Shown here in pieces: positions 1 to 8,869 of a stretch of 64,000 bases of DNA. The position numbers were made by a program, and so were the translations under genes. Numbering within the stretch: position 1 is the stretch's first letter; each line of letters begins with the position of its first letter. Under the pieces are notes generated by a model. It saw only the letters and a program-made list of their open reading frames with translations, was not told where the DNA came from and ran no database searches. The stretch lies in contig CAZTPC010000002.1 in the NCBI GenBank assembly GCA_964615565.1, positions 1 to 64,000 of the forward strand. The letters are read 5' to 3'. Source of the stretch: CAZTPC01 sp964615565. Lineage in GTDB: Bacteria > Patescibacteriota > Saccharimonadia > Saccharimonadales > AWTP1-31.

Positions 1-2349
1 AACTTCCTTGGCTTTTTCACCAAAGATAGCTCGGAGTAGTCGTTCTTCGCTACTAAGTTCTTGTTCACCCTTTGGAGTAATCTTACCGACAAGGATGTCG
101 CCAGGATGTACTTCGGCGCCGATGCGGACGATACCGTCTGCGTCTAAGTGGCGAAGAGCTTCTTCTGAAACGTTAGGAATATCCTGGGTAACAACCTCAG
201 GACCTAGCTTGGTTTCACGCACTTCTGTCATGTAGTCAACAATGTGGATACTGGTTAGAGTGTCATCTTCAACAAGTCGGCGGCTAAGGATGACGGCGTC
301 TTCGAAGTTATAGCCGTTCCATGGCATGAAGGCCACGGTAAGGTCTTTACCAAGAGCAAGCTCGCCATCTTCGACTGACATGCCTTCGATAAGTACATCA
401 CCGGCTGTAACTTTGTCGCCGGCCTCAACAGCTACCTTTTGGTTGATGCTAGTACCTTCGTTTGAACGGATGAAGTGAAGTGGTTCGTAGGTCTTAGTCA
501 CAGAACCATACTTAACTACTACAGCTTCACCGGTAGCTTTGGTGACTTCACCATCAGCTTCTGCTAGAACGATCTGGCCAGAGTTGCGAGCAACTTCGCC
601 TTCTAGTCCGGTACCAACAATTGGCGCGCGTGGGCTTATGAGTGGCACAGCCTGTCGTTGCTGGTTACTACCCATAAGTGATCGGTACACATAGTTCTTT
701 TCAATGAAAGGAATAAGAGCAGCAGATGAACCAATGATCTGACGACGTGATGCGTCCATGTGGGTTACTTCGTCAGAGTCTACTTCTCCAGAAGATAGGT
801 TCTTACGAGCACTTACACGGCTATCAACAAATGTTCCGTTGTCGGAGATTTCCTCACCGGCACTGGCAATAACAGCTTGTTCTTCGGCTGCAGCGTCGAG
901 GTATTCGATCTTACTAGTAACTTTACCTTTTTCTACTTTAAGGTAAGGAGTCTCAACAAATCCGTACTCGTTGATGCGAGCGTAGCTAGCAAGGTTAAGT
1001 ACAAGTCCAATGTTGGCACCTTCAGGGGTTTCTACGGCACAGATACGGCCGTAGTGAGTTGCGTGAGCATCACGAACCTCAAAACCAGCACGCTCTCGAG
1101 ATAGACCACCAGGACCCATTGAGCTAAGGCGTCGCTTATGAGCGAGCTCAGATAGTGGGTTAATCTGGTCCATGAACTGTGATAGCTGTGAGCTAGCAAA
1201 GAATTCACGTACTGCAGCTACGATTGGTCGAGCGTTAATCAGCTGAGCTGGAGTAACAGTCTCGATCTCGGACATGCTCATACGGTCTTTGGTGTTGCGT
1301 TCCATGCGGAGCAAACCAATTCGGAATTGTCGCTGTACAAGTTCACCAACCAATTTCACACGGCGGTTTGCGAGTGAGTCAATATCGTCAGCTGGTTCGC
1401 CGCTGTTTGTAAGCCGGATGATTTCGGCAATAATTGCAGTAAGATCCTCGAGTCGCATGATGCGGTTCTCGGCGATGTTAGCAATATCAATACCAAGTCG
1501 CTTGTTGATCTTGTAACGACCAACTCGGCTAAAGTCGAAGCGCTTAAAGTTGTAGAACATATTTTCTAGCAGGCTTCGTGCGTTATCTACAGTAGCGAGG
1601 TCACCCGGGCGGAGACGTCGATATACTTCGATCAGTGCATCGTTTGTACCCTTTGATGGGTCTTTGTCTAGGGTTGCCTGGATGTAGCTGGTCTTACCAT
1701 TGTCTACCTTAGCAAAGGTCTCTTTGATCTGAGCTTCTGTCATACCAAGTGCGCGAAGCAAGGTGGTAACAGTGATTTTTCGCTTACGATCAATCTTTAC
1801 ATATAGAGCGCCGTTAGCAGCGGTCTCGAACTCGAGCCATGCGCCACGACCTGGGATTACTTTGGCACCGTACTTACGGTTGGCACCACTGTTATCGGCA
1901 GTAAAGAAAACACCAGCTGATCGAATTAGCTGGCTAACTACTACACGCTCTGCGCCGTTAATTACAAAAGTACCACGGCTGGTCATCCATGGATAATCGC
2001 CAAGGTAAATTTCTTGCTCTTTAACTTCGCCAGTAACTTTGTTTGTTAGTACGACAGTAGCCTTAAGTGGCGCTTCGTAGCTGACGTTGTTCTCACGGGC
2101 TTCAACCTCTGTCATCTTAGGATCTTCAAAGCGGTAATCTTTGAAGGCTAATGACAGTTTAGTACCAGTGTAATCGTCAATTGGGCTAACCTCTGCGAGT
2201 AATTCGCCGAGGCCTTCTTTAACAAGCCAGTCCCATGACTTGTTCTGGTGATCGACTAGGTTTGGTAGTTCGATCTGATCTTTTACGTTTGTATAAAAAA
2301 CTCGCTTACTACCTTTGCTGGTAGTAGTATTCTTTGCGGTATTCGCCAT
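1..2349 (-). CDS. rpoB: DNA-directed RNA polymerase subunit beta, 3' end beyond window
   Basis: This is the beta subunit of RNA polymerase, which forms part of the catalytic cleft and the rifampicin pocket. The frame is open for 783 codons from an ATG at 2349 down to the window edge, where it still matches RpoB (RLLRAIFGEKAKEV), so the C-terminal third lies outside. Recognisable blocks include SYEAPLKATVVLTNK, GTFVINGAERVVVSQLIRS and the RKRKITVTTLLRALG region. A GGGGAG Shine-Dalgarno at 2361-2366 fixes the start. About 230 bases of non-coding leader separate it from the upstream GNAT gene on the same strand. Family assignment is certain; only completeness is limited. Confidence 0.97.
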   Translation of the reverse strand, partial: MANTAKNTTTSKGSKRVFYTNVKDQIELPNLVDHQNKSWDWLVKEGLGELLAEVSPIDDYTGTKLSLAFKDYRFEDPKMTEVEARENNVSYEAPLKATVVLTNKVTGEVKEQEIYLGDYPWMTSRGTFVINGAERVVVSQLIRSAGVFFTADNSGANRKYGAKVIPGRGAWLEFETAANGALYVKIDRKRKITVTTLLRALGMTEAQIKETFAKVDNGKTSYIQATLDKDPSKGTNDALIEVYRRLRPGDLATVDNARSLLENMFYNFKRFDFSRVGRYKINKRLGIDIANIAENRIMRLEDLTAIIAEIIRLTNSGEPADDIDSLANRRVKLVGELVQRQFRIGLLRMERNTKDRMSMSEIETVTPAQLINARPIVAAVREFFASSQLSQFMDQINPLSELAHKRRLSSMGPGGLSRERAGFEVRDAHATHYGRICAVETPEGANIGLVLNLASYARINEYGFVETPYLKVEKGKVTSKIEYLDAAAEEQAVIASAGEEISDNGTFVDSRVSARKNLSSGEVDSDEVTHMDASRRQIIGSSAALIPFIEKNYVYRSLMGSNQQRQAVPLISPRAPIVGTGLEGEVARNSGQIVLAEADGEVTKATGEAVVVKYGSVTKTYEPLHFIRSNEGTSINQKVAVEAGDKVTAGDVLIEGMSVEDGELALGKDLTVAFMPWNGYNFEDAVILSRRLVEDDTLTSIHIVDYMTEVRETKLGPEVVTQDIPNVSEEALRHLDADGIVRIGAEVHPGDILVGKITPKGEQELSSEERLLRAIFGEKAKEV

Positions 2350-2583
2350 AGACAAGCATTCTCCCCGGTGAAAAGCTTAGTTTAATAATGAGTCTTTAAA
2401 TATGCCCAATTGGCAGCATTTAGACTGTCGACTTTATTTTATAGGTGTTATTCGCGCGAAGATTACCTAAGGGGAGCATCTGGATGAGTATTAATTTTGA
2501 TACACAGCAGTGCCCGCTTACTCTACTTCTTATCGCTTAGTTTGCGCTGTGCTGGGGTAAAAGTCAACCCTAATGTACATCAT
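2350..2583 (-). promoter_or_regulatory. rpoB leader with promoter candidate and hairpin
   Basis: This 234-base gap carries no ORF. On the minus strand a TTGACT hexamer (about 2555-2560) with a weak CAAACT box 17 bases on could start a leader of roughly 190 bases. Just before the rpoB Shine-Dalgarno, 2391-2426 folds into a hairpin: AGTCT/AGACT outer pairs, AAAT-GC/GC-ATTT inner pairs and a GCC/GGC tip. Long structured leaders are common before rpoBC, but no known L10- or L4-type leader motif is recognised here. The -10 assignment is weak. Confidence 0.4.
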
Positions 2584-3330
2584 TTATGACGTTGTGTTCT
2601 CTCTTATATAGGCCAAGGCCTCGTCGGCACCGGGTCGTGACATCAAGGCATCACGTAAGTCCCCCACGGTACTCGTCATCCGAATAAGTTGGCCAGGTTC
2701 TTGATCAGGGCCGAAGCAGTGGTCAATCTGCCATTCTAACTCCGGGTTATCAGGGTCATAATATGGTCGCTCAAACCCGTGATTAGCTAGGATGTCTATA
2801 GAACTGGGCACCTCTGCGTGTACATCAATAGTTACCCCTTGAGTTGCCCGTGCGCCTTCTATCGAGACTAGTGCAAGTGCACTGGCAATCCCCCTGGCTT
2901 GGGCAACTGGTTCGACCGCAACATTGCGAAGGTTAAGTTCACCTGGCCGTATACCTAGACGGCTAAGAACCGCAGCGGTGGTGCGGGCTACAGGACTCGA
3001 ACCCCTAACCGTCTGGGCTGACCAGATACTTCCTACTAATTGGTCTGGGTGATTTGGGTTGGTCTGATACGCCATTGCAATACGTGGACGCAAATACATA
3101 TTACCTAGAATGCGATTGTACGCATTCGGGTAACGGCGTAGATCGCGGTACAGTTGTAGCCGTTCACCGGGTGCGCCCAAGAATGTATCGACCTCTTCCG
3201 GTTCGCGTTTGTATTTGGCGCCGTAGGCACGGCGTTCCATATTGAACACTTGATACCAGGTTTCGTAACTAGCAATGTGGCGGGCGTTGTGCAGCTCGAA
3301 CCGTAACCCTGCAAGATTGTGACTAGGCAT
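2584..3330 (-). CDS. GNAT family N-acetyltransferase
   Basis: A 248-residue protein with a GNAT acetyltransferase core. The acetyl-CoA pyrophosphate-binding motif A is seen as NLRNVAVEPVAQARGIASAL at about residues 134-154 (the Q/R-x-x-G-x-A signature is QARGIA), followed by the typical beta strand and ILANHGFERPYY segment where GNATs place their C-terminal substrate loop. The N-terminal 60 residues (rich in R, Y and W) are not recognised. Substrate is unknown. It lies 24 bases downstream of clpP on the same strand and may share its transcript. Confidence 0.7.
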   Translation of the reverse strand: MPSHNLAGLRFELHNARHIASYETWYQVFNMERRAYGAKYKREPEEVDTFLGAPGERLQLYRDLRRYPNAYNRILGNMYLRPRIAMAYQTNPNHPDQLVGSIWSAQTVRGSSPVARTTAAVLSRLGIRPGELNLRNVAVEPVAQARGIASALALVSIEGARATQGVTIDVHAEVPSSIDILANHGFERPYYDPDNPELEWQIDHCFGPDQEPGQLIRMTSTVGDLRDALMSRPGADEALAYIRENTTS

Positions 3331-3354
3331 TACTGGTTCTCGCTATACTATCGT

Positions 3355-3960
3355 CTATTTCAGACTAGTTATGACTTTGTCGGCAATACCATATTCAACA
3401 GCTTCTTTAGCTGTGAGCCATTTGTCTCGTTCCATGTCTTCGTGAATCTTTGATGCCTTTTGGCCGGTGTTCTTAGACATAATTTCTTCAAGGAGCTTCT
3501 TGACTCGGAGGCTTTCACGGAGATCAATCTCTTGGTCTGTAACCTTACCACGTGTACCGCTGCTTGGTTGGTGAATCATGACGCTGGCATTTGGCAATAC
3601 TGTTCGCTTGCCTTTAGTGCCGGAGCTGAGCAAGAATGCTGCTGCTGATGCCTGGATGCCGATACCTACCGTTTGTACGTCGTTACCAATGTATTGCATG
3701 GTGTCGTAGATAGCGAGCGCGTCGTATACGCTCCCTCCAGGACTATTGATATAAAAGTAGATATCTTTCTTTGGGTCTTCGGCATTGAGGAAAAGTAGTT
3801 GGGCAACGATAACGTTAGCGGTGTGCTCAGTTACGCCATCGCCCAAGAAGATGATGCGGTCTTTGAGTAATCGGCTGTAGATATCGTAAGCTCGTTCCAT
3901 GCGGCCGTCGCTCTCAATGACAGTTGGTATAAGTGTGGAGTAGTTGGTTAGTGAACTCAT
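3355..3960 (-). CDS. clpP: ATP-dependent Clp protease proteolytic subunit
   Basis: ClpP forms the tetradecameric serine-protease chamber that degrades substrates unfolded by ClpC/ClpX. The 201-residue product has the expected length. The catalytic triad is visible: Ser105 in GIQASAAAF, His130 in VMIHQP and Asp179 in [22 protein letters not shown] is the family signature. The frame extends 39 codons further upstream, but the ATG at 3960 is chosen because ClpP homology begins there and a TATACT box ends 7 bases before it. An HrcA-type CIRCE repeat overlaps the promoter, and the partner clpC in this window has one too. The upstream stretch overlaps the 3' end of the small gene at 3992-4309. Confidence 0.95.
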   Translation of the reverse strand: MSSLTNYSTLIPTVIESDGRMERAYDIYSRLLKDRIIFLGDGVTEHTANVIVAQLLFLNAEDPKKDIYFYINSPGGSVYDALAIYDTMQYIGNDVQTVGIGIQASAAAFLLSSGTKGKRTVLPNASVMIHQPSSGTRGKVTDQEIDLRESLRVKKLLEEIMSKNTGQKASKIHEDMERDKWLTAKEAVEYGIADKVITSLK

Positions 3961-3967
3961 ATGATCT

Positions 3968-3995
3968 AGTATAGACCGAAATTGGCACTCGTCAA
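3968..3995 (-). promoter_or_regulatory. clpP promoter, leaderless
   Basis: A -35 TTGACG (3990-3995) and -10 TATACT (3968-3973) are separated by 16 bases. Only 7 bases lie between the -10 box and the clpP ATG, so the transcript should begin at or one base from the start codon, with no room for a Shine-Dalgarno. Confidence 0.75.
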
Positions 3996-4008
3996 GCAGG
4001 AGTGCTAA
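3982..4008 (-). promoter_or_regulatory. CIRCE operator (HrcA site) at clpP
   Basis: The inverted repeat TTGGCACTC - 9 bases - GAGTGCTAA matches the CIRCE consensus TTAGCACTC-N9-GAGTGCTAA with a single mismatch. It overlaps the clpP -35 box, the position expected for repression by the heat-shock repressor HrcA. hrcA itself is not in the window. Confidence 0.9.
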
Positions 4009-4309
4009 CTTGCCGGCGTGCCGGGTCTGCTGCTTCGGAGTATTTCTCCTGCCACAAATAGTCGTATACGATCGCACGGTTCGATGGAAGACCTGTACTT
4101 AGTAGTTTTTTAAGTAGCTGCGAAGTGACGAGTGGCCCTAATTCAACAGGAAAGTAGCCCGCTTCGCGCGCGGCATGCACTTCCTTGACATCAACACGAG
4201 CCTCTTCAGGTAACGCAGATAGGTCAAGCTCTTCCAGTTGCCAGCTGGCACGTTCAACTTCATGACCGGACTCTAAAACAGAGCCACCAATAACAGCACT
4301 TAAACGCAT
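3992..4309 (-). CDS. small protein of unknown function
   Basis: A 105-residue acidic ORF between tig and clpP, all on the minus strand. I do not recognise a domain. No signal peptide or membrane segment is seen. It starts 35 bases after tig ends, and its last codons overlap the clpP CIRCE operator, so it probably belongs to the tig transcript. The start at 4309 is the first ATG and has only a poor purine stretch in front. Confidence 0.55.
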   Translation of the reverse strand: MRLSAVIGGSVLESGHEVERASWQLEELDLSALPEEARVDVKEVHAAREAGYFPVELGPLVTSQLLKKLLSTGLPSNRAIVYDYLWQEKYSEAADPARRQVSTPA

Positions 4310-4344
4310 CTCTTTATATTCTCTCTACTCTTATTTTCTGGTAA

Positions 4345-5634
4345 TTATTTCTTGGAAGCGTAGTCGACCAATTTGGTGACGATCTTCTCGCTACGAATTC
4401 GGGCGGCGATATCTTGGCGGCCTTCTGGTTTATCTAGCTCAGCTTGCATGGCTGGGTCGTTGTACTGTCCCTTGAGTAGCGCCATGCGGACTTCAAGTTC
4501 TTCTGGGGTAATTTCAATTTTCTCTTTGTCGCCAACTGCACCAATGATTATACCAATCTTGACCTGCTCTTCGGCATCTTTACGATTGCGTTCGCGGTGT
4601 TCTTCTTCAGTAACGCCTTCTGCCGCAAGATGCTCTTCCCAGGTTTGGCCGCGATACATGAGGTTCTGTTTCTCATCTTGTTCTAGGCGAAGTACTTGGT
4701 CATCGATGACGCTTGCCGGGATGGCTACCTTGGTCTTAGAAGCGATCTCACGGAGGAGTTCTGTCTCATAGGCACGGTCTGCTTCGTTCTGCTTTTCAGC
4801 GGAAAGCTGCCTCTTGATGTCTTCTTTGAGATCCTTGATGGTCTTGAGCTGGTCATTTGTGGCTTTGCTGGCAAAATCGTCGTCGAGCTTTGGCTTTACG
4901 AGCTCATTTACTTCTTTTGCAGTAATAGTAAAGGTAACTTTCTTTCCTTGTAGTGCTGCTACGCCGTAATCTTTAGGGAATGGAATAGTAAAGGTCTTCT
5001 CTTCGCCCTTCTTTACACCAACAACAGCAGGCTCAAAGCCTGGAATGAATTGGTTGCTGCCAAGTGTTAGTGGGTAGTCTTTACCATCGGCGCCATTAAC
5101 TGGCTTGCCTTTGTCATCAACACCCTTAAAGTCGATGATCACTTCATCGCCATCTTTAGCAGCACGATCAACAGACTTCTTCTCTGCAATGCGCGTTTGG
5201 AGTGATTCAAGAACTTCATTAATCTGAGCGGCATCGACAGTTGCTGTTTTCTTAGCCTTCTTGATCTTGGTATAATCTGGCAAAGTAACATCGCCGAGGA
5301 CATCAACGGTGACTTCAAACTCAAACGTATCAAACGGAACAAACTTTTTTAGATTCACTTCTGGCTGACCAACAGTTCTTAGGTTTTCCTTAATGACTGC
5401 TTGGGTGTAGTAGTGATTTAGGATTTGGTCGATGAACTCACTCTGTAGCACCTGTGGATCAAGGTTTTTCTCTACGATATCGATAGGAGCTTTGCCGGGA
5501 CGGAATCCAGCAACCTTTACAGATGCACCAAGACTTTTTACAAGGGATTCCTTTACTTTGGTTAAAGTTTCCTTATCTGCTGTGATGGCAAGAGTGACGT
5601 TTGTGTCGTTGTTGTGTGTGAGTTTGATTTGCAT
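4345..5634 (-). CDS. tig: trigger factor
   Basis: Ribosome-associated chaperone and peptidyl-prolyl isomerase that meets nascent chains at the exit tunnel. The 429-residue product has the ribosome-binding signature GFRPGKAP at residues 43-50, a central FKBP-type domain (DGDEVIIDFKGVDDKG, about 160-180, and GSNQFIPGFEPAVVGVKKGE), and a long helical C-terminal domain. Length is typical. A TATAAT box ends 8 bases before the ATG and GAGGCG sits between, so it is leaderless or very short-leadered. It is divergent from the gene at 5710, sharing about 75 bases. Confidence 0.95.
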   Translation of the reverse strand: MQIKLTHNNDTNVTLAITADKETLTKVKESLVKSLGASVKVAGFRPGKAPIDIVEKNLDPQVLQSEFIDQILNHYYTQAVIKENLRTVGQPEVNLKKFVPFDTFEFEVTVDVLGDVTLPDYTKIKKAKKTATVDAAQINEVLESLQTRIAEKKSVDRAAKDGDEVIIDFKGVDDKGKPVNGADGKDYPLTLGSNQFIPGFEPAVVGVKKGEEKTFTIPFPKDYGVAALQGKKVTFTITAKEVNELVKPKLDDDFASKATNDQLKTIKDLKEDIKRQLSAEKQNEADRAYETELLREIASKTKVAIPASVIDDQVLRLEQDEKQNLMYRGQTWEEHLAAEGVTEEEHRERNRKDAEEQVKIGIIIGAVGDKEKIEITPEELEVRMALLKGQYNDPAMQAELDKPEGRQDIAARIRSEKIVTKLVDYASKK

Positions 5635-5674
5635 AACGCCTCATTATATAGGAGTAACTCACAAAATGCGACTC

Positions 5675-5703
5675 CTGACAAACAGTCAAAAATATATTAT
5701 AAT
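5675..5703 (+). promoter_or_regulatory. leaderless promoter for the 5710 gene
   Basis: CTGACA (5675-5680), a 17-base spacer and a perfect TATAAT (5698-5703). The ATG at 5710 follows after 6 bases, so the predicted +1 coincides with the A of the start codon. Confidence 0.8.
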
Positions 5704-5709
5704 ATTTAT

Positions 5710-6420
5710 ATGTTTATTAAAGCGTTTGCAACCCATCGAAGTCCTGAAGCGTCTGTGTTTATCCCTTGTAGGGTTAGACAAGAAGGTGACGACTTTGCAG
5801 CTGCATATTTTGGCGAACTAGAAATGGTTCGCGATCTTGGTTTAACCTCTAAACCTGATGCTGCAGAGATGTATGGACAGATGGAACAGCTCGCTGCACA
5901 TGATTTGGCTGAGATGTTGCAAGAGCCTGACATAGATAGCACGGTTATCGGACTTGCAGATGTGGTCATAAAACATGCTAAAACAACCAACACCCTTAAA
6001 GAAGCAATTATTACTGAGTGTATGCGCGAAGGGTTGGCTAGAACTCTAGGTCCTGGTAACGGCCCTAGATTACCTCGGGTAATTGGCGGAACATGTACGA
6101 CTAGCTCAGGGTTATTGATTACAGAGCGGGTCATGGACTGTGAACCAGTCATTAATTTTAGTCCAGCTGCCCAAGGTTTATTTACTCAGGGGCGCGAAGA
6201 CCGTTTGGAAATGTACCGAGAAGCGTTAGCTGCCGTTGGTTTTACAAGTTACTCCTCAGTTAGAGATGCATATATTGACGACAATATCCGAAATACGCTT
6301 TGGCCGGTTGACTTCCACGAACATGACGACGGAGAGACCCTCCCCGACGACTATGTTCGTATAGATTTCGGAAACATTCTTATGCGTACCGAAGATATTG
6401 TGTTTGTTCCTCGTTGTTAA
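5710..6420 (+). CDS. conserved-type protein of unknown function
   Basis: A 236-residue soluble protein with no domain I recognise. The frame is open further upstream, but the ATG at 5710 is preferred because a textbook promoter ends 6 bases before it. The middle part (about residues 60-110) is helical and acidic; the C-terminal 60 residues are rich in Asp and Glu. No membrane segments. It converges on hisS, with the two stop codons overlapping by 4 bases, so transcription from both sides meets without a visible terminator. Confidence 0.6.
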   Translation: MFIKAFATHRSPEASVFIPCRVRQEGDDFAAAYFGELEMVRDLGLTSKPDAAEMYGQMEQLAAHDLAEMLQEPDIDSTVIGLADVVIKHAKTTNTLKEAIITECMREGLARTLGPGNGPRLPRVIGGTCTTSSGLLITERVMDCEPVINFSPAAQGLFTQGREDRLEMYREALAAVGFTSYSSVRDAYIDDNIRNTLWPVDFHEHDDGETLPDDYVRIDFGNILMRTEDIVFVPRC

Positions 6421-7727
6421 CCAAGAGATCGTTGGTCGAGAACGGTGCTGATGATGCGCTCTGGACTTAGCGTTTGCTCGGTCTCAGTTCTCAGGTCTTT
6501 TAGGTTAAAGCGGCCTTCAGTGATTTCGTCCTCTCCGATGAACAAGGCATAACGAATATTCTTCTTGAGAGCATTCTTCACCTTGGATCCAACTTTTCGA
6601 TCGCTAGCGTCAACGGCAATAGTTAAGCCTTCTTCACGGAGAGTGCTTAGCAGCTTTTGGGCCTTTGCATATACATCACCGATTAAGACGGCATATACTT
6701 CCGTTTCGGATTCAAACTTTGGAAGTAGCTCGTGGCTTTCTAGGAAGTTGACCATAGTCACGTCACCAGATGCAAAGCCAATGGTAGGTACTGGATCTAC
6801 GCCGAACAATCCAACCAGTCCATCGTAACGTCCACCACCGAGCATGGATCGATTATTCTCAGGATCGGTATCTGTAAGTTCAAAGACGATACCAGTGTAG
6901 TAATCGAAGCCTCGCATAATACTAATGTCGAATATGGCATTAGAGACGCCGCTTTCCTCAAGGAGGGTAAGTAACGCTGCAAGATCTTGAGCTGGCTTAG
7001 TATTCTGGACGCTCTCTGGCAGGTCACTGAGCTTTTTTGCCTCTAGGATATCGAGCAACTTCTCACTCGTACCGTTCTCTTTTTGAGTCGGAGTTAGCAT
7101 AGCGTCGGCATCGGCCACGAATTGTGGTCGAGGCATCTTGTTCATGCGGTCAATTAGCTTGGAAAGTGTGTAACTCTGTGTCTTATCGAGACCAAGATAG
7201 TCAGACATGATGCTATCCATCAGTTCGCGGTTATTGATGTTGATCTGGTACATGCTGCGTTTGGCGCCAAATTCTTTCATGATGCTATCCAAGATAAGGA
7301 TCATCTCGTGTTCACCGTCCAGCCCGGCCACGCCGAATAGGTCTGCATTGAGCTGCCAGAACTCACGAAGTCGTCCGCGTTGAGCGCGTTCGTAACGCCA
7401 AAAGTTTGGTGCACAATACCAGCGAAGCGGATAAGCCAGCTCTTGTCGTCTTGCAGCCACCATTCGGCTTACTGATGGCGTCATCTCCGGACGAATCACA
7501 ACTTCACGACCGCCACGGTCAGTGAATGTGTAAGTTTGTTCGCTCACGATCTCCTCACCAGATTTAGCCTTGAATATCTCGATGTTCTCTAGTAGCGGTG
7601 CGTTGTAGGCTTCGTAGCCGTAGCGCTCGAGAACTTTACTCCAGGTATTGATGATGTAGTTTTGGAGGCGTTGATCTTCTGGATAGAAGTCTCTAGCCCC
7701 TTTGTAAGGTTGTGTTGAAAGTGTCAT
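6417..7727 (-). CDS. hisS: histidine--tRNA ligase
   Basis: Class II synthetase that charges tRNA-His. The 436-residue product carries motif 2 (RWYCAPNFWRYERAQRGRLREFWQLNADLFG, about residues 104-133), the histidine-A signature GFDYYTGIVFE and motif 3 GGGRYDGLVGLFG, followed by the C-terminal anticodon-binding domain. An AGGAG Shine-Dalgarno lies 6 bases before the ATG. It follows the hisG-like gene by 29 bases on the same strand, so the two should be co-transcribed and both lie downstream of the His leader attenuator at 8753-8898. Confidence 0.96.
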   Translation of the reverse strand: MTLSTQPYKGARDFYPEDQRLQNYIINTWSKVLERYGYEAYNAPLLENIEIFKAKSGEEIVSEQTYTFTDRGGREVVIRPEMTPSVSRMVAARRQELAYPLRWYCAPNFWRYERAQRGRLREFWQLNADLFGVAGLDGEHEMILILDSIMKEFGAKRSMYQININNRELMDSIMSDYLGLDKTQSYTLSKLIDRMNKMPRPQFVADADAMLTPTQKENGTSEKLLDILEAKKLSDLPESVQNTKPAQDLAALLTLLEESGVSNAIFDISIMRGFDYYTGIVFELTDTDPENNRSMLGGGRYDGLVGLFGVDPVPTIGFASGDVTMVNFLESHELLPKFESETEVYAVLIGDVYAKAQKLLSTLREEGLTIAVDASDRKVGSKVKNALKKNIRYALFIGEDEITEGRFNLKDLRTETEQTLSPERIISTVLDQRSLG

Positions 7728-7756
7728 ATCTTCTCCTATTGTACGATATCCTGCCC

Positions 7757-8708
7757 CTATAAGGGAGGCAGGATTGGTTTAGTATTGCGACCGAGTTGTT
7801 CATTGAGTTGCCGAATGGCGCCAATGCCCCTGGCTAGTCCGGGTAGCTTTGCAGCAAAACTCAGATCGGCTGCTTCGCCGAGAATGTTCTCACCAGTAAC
7901 GTCGGCAACCGCCAACTCAACTGCTTCTTCTCCTAGATTCTTGGCTCGTTTGTTTCTGTCTATGAGAAGCTGCAAAGTGCTTTTAACATCTGGCACATCC
8001 GTCATGGTCTCTGCTTCTGCTGCCCGTGCAGCTAAGGTTTGAGCTTCGGCATACACTCGCCATGGGTCAAAGGTAACGTCTCGAAAGTCGAAACCTTCCT
8101 TCCTAAAGACTAGACCGGTCTGAACAGTGTCTAGGATGTCGTAGACTACAAGCCCATTTTCTTCCAGGGTATCGCCACTACTTCGCAGGTCTACAATTGC
8201 ATTAAAGGCTCCTGTGCTGATTTTGCCTTCGATTTTTCCACCAAACTCTGTAAGCCTTTCGAGGTCTACTTTGTACCCAAGTTGGGTACATCTTGCAAGC
8301 GCTTGCAGTGGGAAGCTGGTAGCGATCCTAAGGGGTTCTTCTGGGTCTAGATTGGGTTTGCCGGCGAGTACAAGGTCGCAGCCTGCTTCCATAAGTGGCT
8401 TAAACCCTAATGGTGTGTATTGACCGGAGAGTAGCCCCTCGTAGAAGACATCGCTTCCACAAAAGCCAACGTCGGCTATGCTTTTAAGTACTTCTGTCGG
8501 AATATCTTTTCCTCTGGAGATGTAGACATTTCTATTACGAACTGTCTCGGTGAAGACACCTCCCCACCATTGGTGGTACTTCGAAGTCTATCGATGATAA
8601 CCACGCTGTGATGTCATTGTCCTCATTTTCTCTGCCTGCTGGCAGAGCTATGTTTTGCGCGGAAAGTAGTATTTCTTTCTCGCTATACGTATCTCTTATG
8701 TAATACAT
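7757..8708 (-). pseudogene. hisG: frameshifted ATP phosphoribosyltransferase with HisE-like C-terminal domain
   Basis: Two overlapping frames together read as HisG. Frame 1 begins at ATG 8708 (AAGGA Shine-Dalgarno at 8714-8718) and contains the HisG N-terminal block IALPAGREN. It must switch at the CCCC run 8562-8565 (GGGG on the coding strand) to a second frame with VYISRGKDIPTEV, SIADVGFCGSDV and the PRPP loop AIVDLRSSGDTLEENGL. Dropping one G restores about 316 residues. The last 75 residues, with NLGEEAVELAVAD and EAADL, resemble the HisE/MazG-type phosphoribosyl-ATP pyrophosphohydrolase (ExxE...ExxD metal site). HisG and HisE catalyse the first two histidine steps (PRPP + ATP to PR-ATP to PR-AMP). 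No other his biosynthetic gene is in the window. The frameshift may be real decay, an assembly error in the G run, or recoding. Confidence 0.75.
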
Positions 8709-8752
8709 TCTAATTCCTTATTGTTTAGTTATTTCTAAATAAAATCTCAAAT

Positions 8753-8781
8753 AAAAAACGCCGGGGTTATCCCGGCGTTTT
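8753..8781 (-). terminator. intrinsic terminator acting as his attenuator
   Basis: A perfect 11-bp stem (arms 8771-8781 and 8755-8765, core ACGCCGGG/CCCGGCGT) with a 5-base loop. On the minus strand it runs into six U residues (8753-8758), giving a strong rho-independent terminator. It lies after a His-rich leader ORF and 45 bases before the hisG-like start, on the same strand, with no gene to terminate except the leader. On the plus strand it also has U residues and may be bidirectional. Confidence 0.85.
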
Positions 8782-8823
8782 CATATGTATTTAGACAATA
8801 CGAAACTAACCGAGATGCTCCGG
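8777..8823 (-). promoter_or_regulatory. candidate antiterminator of the his leader
   Basis: Hairpin 8787-8801 (GTATT/AATAC, 5-base loop) can extend with GTTTC (8802-8806) pairing GAAAAC (8777-8782) and with CCGG (8820-8823) pairing CCGG in the terminator's 5' arm. These pairings occupy the 5' side of the terminator and are mutually exclusive with it. The leader stop codon (8806-8808) is at the base of this hairpin, so a ribosome that reaches the stop would disrupt it, while one stalled at the upstream His codons would not. Confidence 0.55.
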
Positions 8824-8862
8824 CTGGATATGTAGATGCAACTGAGTGGTTAGATTTACCAT
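8806..8862 (-). CDS. His-rich leader peptide of the hisG-hisS unit
   Basis: An 18-residue ORF, MVNLTTQLHLHIQPEHLG, with His codons at positions 9, 11 and 16 (all CAT). The ATG at 8862 follows a TATAGT box by 7 bases, so the leader itself is probably translated from a leaderless RNA. It is followed by an antiterminator hairpin, a strong terminator and then hisG-like and hisS. This is the layout of ribosome-mediated histidine attenuation known from enteric hisL, although that peptide has seven consecutive His. Inference from sequence only, but the parts agree with each other. Confidence 0.75.
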   Translation of the reverse strand: MVNLTTQLHLHIQPEHLG

Positions 8863-8869
8863 AGAAATT

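Noticed and set aside
8..2000. Several plus-strand ORFs of 60-80 codons opposite rpoB
   Set aside because: They are shadow frames of rpoB; the minus frame is a continuous, clear RpoB.
3961..4077. An N-terminally extended ClpP
   Set aside because: The extension overlaps the upstream gene, the promoter and the CIRCE operator and has no ClpP similarity.
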